A stretch of 64,000 bases of DNA from an uncultured Flavobacteriaceae bacterium (GTDB lineage Bacteria; Bacteroidota; Bacteroidia; Flavobacteriales; Flavobacteriaceae), in assembly GCA_905182575.1 (NCBI GenBank), contig CAJJCA010000018.1, forward strand, positions 1-64,000, written 5' to 3'. Shown here piece by piece: positions 59,267 to 64,000 of this stretch (the stretch's first letter is position 1; each line of letters opens with the position of its first letter). The translations under genes were made by a program, and so were the position numbers. The notes beneath the pieces were generated by a model. The model did not search any database. It worked only from the letters and a program-made list of their open reading frames with translations, and had not been told where the DNA came from.

Positions 59267-60553
59267 GTGAATACTATTTCAATTCTTTTTGCTTTGCCTT
59301 TGCTGGTGATTTTCTCCTACCTCTTTGATGCTTTTGCCAGGAAAACAAAATTTCCAGCTGTCATATTACTTTTGCTTACAGGAGTTTTCATTCGCGTCAT
59401 TACTTCAGCAAATGGCTATATAAACTTTGAATTTTTAAATGATTTGATTCCTGTTTTGGGAACCATAGGCCTTATTTTGATTGTCTTAGAAGGAGCACTA
59501 GAATTAGAAATTAATAGGCAAAAATTACCCACTATCCTCAAAGGATTTTTATCCGCTATTGTGATTTTACTACTAAATATTGTCGTAATCAGTTGGCTTT
59601 TTAATTATTTTCTAGGAATGGAGCTGCACACGGCAACCATTTTCGCAACTCCTCTTTCTATTATCAGCAGTGCAGTTGCAATACCTTCCGCCGCGAATCT
59701 TTTAAATCAAGACAAAGAGTTTGTTGTTTACGAATCTACTTTTTCTGATATTTTAGGAATCGTTATTTTCAACTATGCGATTCGCCAAGCGGAGTCTGGT
59801 CAACCGATGATAGCGATCGAGTCGATTGTAGGATTGGGTCTTCAAATTCTTGGCATTGTTGCGATCTCAATTCTAATTACCTATGTTCTTTTTCGATTGC
59901 TTCAGAATATTGAACACCACGTAAAATTTTTCCTCATACTTTCACTTCTTATTTTGGTCTACGCAATTGGTAAGTTTTTCCATCTTCCTGCCTTGTTGAC
60001 CATCTTTATTTTTGGAGTTTTCTTATCCAATATCAAAGAGTTATTGCCAAAATTTTTACTGCGATACTTTCAGCTAAATCATTCTGAAAAAGGTCTTCAT
60101 GAATTTCATATCCTTACTGCTGAATCTACTTTTATTGTGAGAACGTTCTTCTTTTTGTTCTTCGGATTTTCAATAGTAATCTCTGACTTTGACAGTTTTA
60201 TGCCACTTGTTTATGGTGTTTTGGTTTTCGCCATTATGTTTTTAATTCGGTATCTGTATTTTGTTTTAACGAGCTTTAAAATCAAACCTTCTGTTCTGCT
60301 TTATATGTCTCCACGAGGATTAATTAGTATTCTACTATTCTTGCAAATAAAAGATTTGGAAATTATACAAACAGAGAATAGTGTCATAGATGAGCGAATG
60401 TTATTGGTGGTCATCTTGACTTCTATGCTTGTCATGACATTGGGAACATTGAGCAATAAACAAAAATCAATTCCTGAAAAAGTAATTTTGGATGAGGAAG
60501 AAATGATCGGTTTAAATTCTTCTGAAGGTTTAACTCGAGCAGGATTCCATTGA
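59267..60553 (+). CDS. CPA-type cation/proton antiporter
   Basis: 428 residues with about twelve helices. The GTG at 59267 is the start. Family features: FPAVILLLLTGVFIR in helix 2-3, LEGALELEINRQKL, the SAVAIPSAANLL helix, and the acidic FSDILGIVIFNYAI segment that carries the transported-ion site. Likely exchanges Na+ or K+ for H+. It sits inside the heme cluster without an obvious link to heme. A good terminator follows. Confidence 0.88.
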   Translation: MNTISILFALPLLVIFSYLFDAFARKTKFPAVILLLLTGVFIRVITSANGYINFEFLNDLIPVLGTIGLILIVLEGALELEINRQKLPTILKGFLSAIVILLLNIVVISWLFNYFLGMELHTATIFATPLSIISSAVAIPSAANLLNQDKEFVVYESTFSDILGIVIFNYAIRQAESGQPMIAIESIVGLGLQILGIVAISILITYVLFRLLQNIEHHVKFFLILSLLILVYAIGKFFHLPALLTIFIFGVFLSNIKELLPKFLLRYFQLNHSEKGLHEFHILTAESTFIVRTFFFLFFGFSIVISDFDSFMPLVYGVLVFAIMFLIRYLYFVLTSFKIKPSVLLYMSPRGLISILLFLQIKDLEIIQTENSVIDERMLLVVILTSMLVMTLGTLSNKQKSIPEKVILDEEEMIGLNSSEGLTRAGFH

Positions 60554-60575
60554 TTAACTTAAGGTCTTAATGTTT

Positions 60576-60608
60576 ACATTCAGTTGAACTGAAAATGTTA
60601 TTTTTTTT
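60576..60608 (+). terminator. terminator of the hemACDEF-antiporter transcript
   Basis: The inverted repeat TTCAGTTGAACTGAA, extended by ACAT/ATGT, is followed by a run of nine T. Confidence 0.7.
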
Positions 60609-60666
60609 ACTATTTTAAATAATTAACTCACTTTTAGGTATGTAGAAAGTTAAACCCCATTACGTC

Positions 60667-61160
60667 TTGAAAATAAAACCTACTTTAATTACACTCGCAT
60701 TTCTATTCGCTTTTGCATGCATCGGTGAAGACATAATTCATTATTTTATCGAACCTGTGCTCAACCCTTAGCTTGAGCATTCCCATTGGAGAAAACAAGG
60801 GCGATACCGATGGAAGTTTACAGACAGGTGACGGAGAATTTATCCAACATGTGCAGGTCATGCAGGGTACTTCATTAAATTTCAAGGGATTTCCGGTCTA
60901 TTCTAAGATGGATGTTGGGTTTAACAACCGCTCCAAAGGTTTTTCGGATGAATTAATTATTGGAGGGGAAACAGGGGTTCAATTATTTAAAAATAAATTA
61001 TTGCTATTGGCAAGAATCCGATGGATCCATCCACTTTACAACGGATCATTGGATGCCACGAATTCCAATGGCTCTGTTTTTGCAAATAATGTAGCATGCA
61101 TCGAGTCTTTCCTTAGGGTTTTATCTAAATCTTTAGTCGTTTATCCCGTTTCAATAATCT
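60667..61160 (+). pseudogene. fused remnants of a lipoprotein and an outer-membrane protein
   Basis: A TTG-started frame encodes a lipoprotein-like leader (LAFLFAFAC|IGEDIIH) and stops after EPVLNP at 60771. In the next frame, LSIPIGENKGDTDGSLQTGDGEF and later VGFNNRSKGFSDELIIGGETGVQL look like beta-barrel sequence of an outer-membrane protein of unknown function. Homology-like text ends near 61090 (SNGSVFANNV), and what follows is not protein-like. I cannot tell whether this is one decayed gene or two joined remnants. Confidence 0.45.
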
Positions 61161-61190
61161 TTTTAATTAATTTTGATTCACTGTATTAAA

Positions 61191-62172
<982 letters not shown>

Positions 62173-62209
62173 TCATCAAAATTTAATTCCTTAATTTACT
62201 AAAAAAACA

Positions 62210-63355
62210 ATGAAAAAATTCTTTGCTTATTTGGGCTTTTTGCTGATTGTTGTTTTTTCGTTACTCTATATCTCCAAGTATGATTATATTTTAAAAGGGA
62301 TTACTAAGATTTATTTTAAAGGTCATACGACTGCTTATTTGTCAGATTATCAAGCTTTTTCAAACCATACAGTTTCTGCTTCTTTAAATCCTCTTGTTGT
62401 TATTGCAGGAGTACTATAACAAGGCAAGTGTTCCCAATGAACTGTCAGATTATCACAAAGAAAAAAAAACAGTTGCTTTTTTGATTTTTAAAAATGACAG
62501 TATTTTTCATGAAAAGTATTTTGATGGATATGGTTTGGATTCAAAAAGCAATTCTTTTTCAATGGTTAAAAGTATGGTTTCGGCAATGTTAGGGAAAGCC
62601 ATTGAAGAAGGGTATATTAAAAGTTTGGATCAACTTGTTCAAGATTTCATCCCTGAACTAAAAGGACCCTACGCAAGTCAGGTGACGGTTGGAGACCTCT
62701 CCAGTATGGCTTCAGGTTTAAAATGGACTGAAAAATATTATTCTCCTTTCTCGGTCACTTCAGCTTCCTACTTTGTAGATGACTTAAATGGATTGCTTCT
62801 CGATCAACCCATAGACATAATACCGGCCAAGACCTTCAATTATAAAAGTGGGAGCCACACAATTGTTGGGTTTGGTGATTAAAAACGCCACAAAAAAATC
62901 TTTAAGTGACTACCTTACTGAAAAATTCTGGCAACCTCTAGGAGCAGAACACGATGCCGTCTGGCAAATAGACAGTGAGGAAAAAGCAATGGAAAAAGCT
63001 TATTGTTGTTTGGCTTCAAATGCTCGAGATTTTGCTAGGTTTGGAAAACTTTATAAGGACCATGGAAAGGTGGAACGGAAAACAAATTTTGGATTCGACT
63101 TTTATTGCAAAATCATTGAAGCCCCGCTTTGAAGAAAGTCCAGAATATGGCTATGGTTGGTGGCTCAACGAATTTGAGGGGGAAAAGATTTTCATGATGC
63201 GCGGTCACCTAGGTCAGTATGTTATTGTCCTCCCAGAAAAGAACTTAATGGTCGTAAGACTAGGTCATCTTAACGATGAAATTAATAATGTGGGATCCCT
63301 TAAAAAGGATATTTTTATTTATCTTAAGGCTGCGTTGGAAATGAACCACTTTTAA
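62210..63355 (+). CDS. beta-lactamase-related serine hydrolase, three frameshifts
   Basis: An exported or membrane-anchored protein of the class C beta-lactamase/penicillin-binding fold. An N-terminal helix (FFAYLGFLLIVVFSLLYI) leads to a catalytic SxxK motif in FSMVKSMVSAML, a YxS motif in FNYKSGSHTIVG, and a late GHLGQYVIVLPEKNLMVVRL region near the HxG motif. Frames change near 62405, 62870 and 63075. Joined length about 381 residues. Members include esterases and D-aminopeptidases; the substrate is unknown. Confidence 0.85.
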
Positions 63356-63377
63356 CTCAAAATGAAATTATTAGTGT

Positions 63378-64000
63378 ATGATGAGTAAGAAACCGCTGTT
63401 GACGCTAAATAAATTGGGGATAACTGTTGGAGAAAAAGAACTTTTAAAAGACATTTCTTTTGAGGTTTTTCCAAATGAAATCGTTGCCATTGTTGGTGAG
63501 TCGGGTAGTGGGAAGTCGCTCACTGCACTTTCAATTGCAGGGCTTTTACCGGAGACCAAATTGAATGTTACTAGCAAACAATTACTATTTAATAATGAAT
63601 CCCTAGAGGGGCTTTCTGAAAGTGAGTGGCAAAAAATAAGAGGGAACAAAATCGGGATGATTTTTCAAGAACCACAATCGAGCCTTAACCCCAGCATGAA
63701 ATGTGGTATTCAAGTTATGGAAATGCTCAATCAGCACACACAAGATAACGCAGAGAATAAGAAAAACAAAGTTTTAGCGTCTTTTGAGCAAGTTTATCTG
63801 GATAATCCTGAGCGTATTTTTAATGATTCGGGAAATAAGCTGAGTGGAGGGCAAAAACAAAGAGTAATGATCGCCATGGCATTGATTTGTAATCCTCAAT
63901 TGTTGATTGCAGATGAGCCTACTACCGCCCTTGATGTCACAGTACAAAAAGAAATAATTAGTCTGATCATAGAGCGACAAAAGGCCAACAAGATGAGTGT
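63378..64000 (+). CDS. peptide-type ABC transporter ATP-binding protein, cut by window end
   Basis: The first 207 residues are visible. Walker A is GESGSGKSLTAL, the Q loop is FQEPQSSLNPSM, the signature is LSGGQKQRVMIAMAL and Walker B is LLIADEPTTALDVTVQ. The FQEPQSSLNP segment is typical of the Dpp/Opp family, and in Bacteroidetes the two ATPase halves are often fused in one protein. The ATG at 63378 is followed by an open frame to the end of the window. The transmembrane partner would lie outside. Confidence 0.93.
   Translation, partial: MMSKKPLLTLNKLGITVGEKELLKDISFEVFPNEIVAIVGESGSGKSLTALSIAGLLPETKLNVTSKQLLFNNESLEGLSESEWQKIRGNKIGMIFQEPQSSLNPSMKCGIQVMEMLNQHTQDNAENKKNKVLASFEQVYLDNPERIFNDSGNKLSGGQKQRVMIAMALICNPQLLIADEPTTALDVTVQKEIISLIIERQKANKMS

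Overview
The window looks like a piece of a marine or aquatic member of the Bacteroidetes, most likely Flavobacteriaceae. Supporting this are the low GC content, promoter boxes of the TAnnTTTG type with an upstream TTTG, the sdhCAB order with a fused-type cytochrome b subunit, a TonB receptor with an N-terminal CarboxypepD_reg domain, BspA-like (DUF285) repeat lipoproteins, a DUF2723 membrane protein, DUF3109, and many lipoproteins with a cysteine lipobox.

Layout. Positions 1-10,600 are an accessory region. It holds a broken sulfatase, a lipoprotein joining InlB-type, BspA-type and cupredoxin domains, a tRNA-Asn between 56-bp inverted repeats, a large FG-GAP lipoprotein, a Kazal inhibitor, a truncated FkbM methyltransferase and a fasciclin protein. 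Repeats shared between 380-446, 2607-2630 and 5420-5467 suggest insertion at the tail of tRNA-Asn. Positions 10,600-22,200 carry core genes: rseP, a Sco protein, feoA-feoB with a tiny Cys-rich partner, pepP, sdhCAB, a Kunitz-type lipoprotein, a VIT/CCC1 transporter and tRNA-Gln. Positions 22,400-28,800 hold a DUF2723 protein, a thioredoxin-like protein without CxxC, a metallophosphoesterase and a dGTPase.

Positions 28,800-38,100 look like one outer-membrane-to-cytoplasm uptake locus: TonB receptor, internally duplicated surface lipoprotein, OprO/P-type porin and a PiT phosphate permease with a PhoU-like tail. Positions 38,300-50,400 carry nrdA-nrdB, DUF3109, marC, an S41 protease, dCMP deaminase, hupE, a TerB/DnaJ protein, a bacilliredoxin, plsC, an enoyl-CoA hydratase and a sensor kinase. 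Positions 50,400-62,200 hold most of the route from glutamyl-tRNA to heme: hemJ and hemH on the minus strand, then hemA-C-D-E-F and hemB on the plus strand, with an AraC regulator divergent from hemA. The window ends in a serine hydrolase and a truncated peptide-type ABC ATPase.

Sequence quality matters for every call. At least thirty frameshifts interrupt conserved and normally essential genes (feoB, sdhA, hemA, hemC, hemD, hemE, hemB, the S41 protease and others). Domain order and reading continue across each break. I therefore read most of them as base-level errors in the assembly rather than decay, and I give the full reconstructed span for each such gene.
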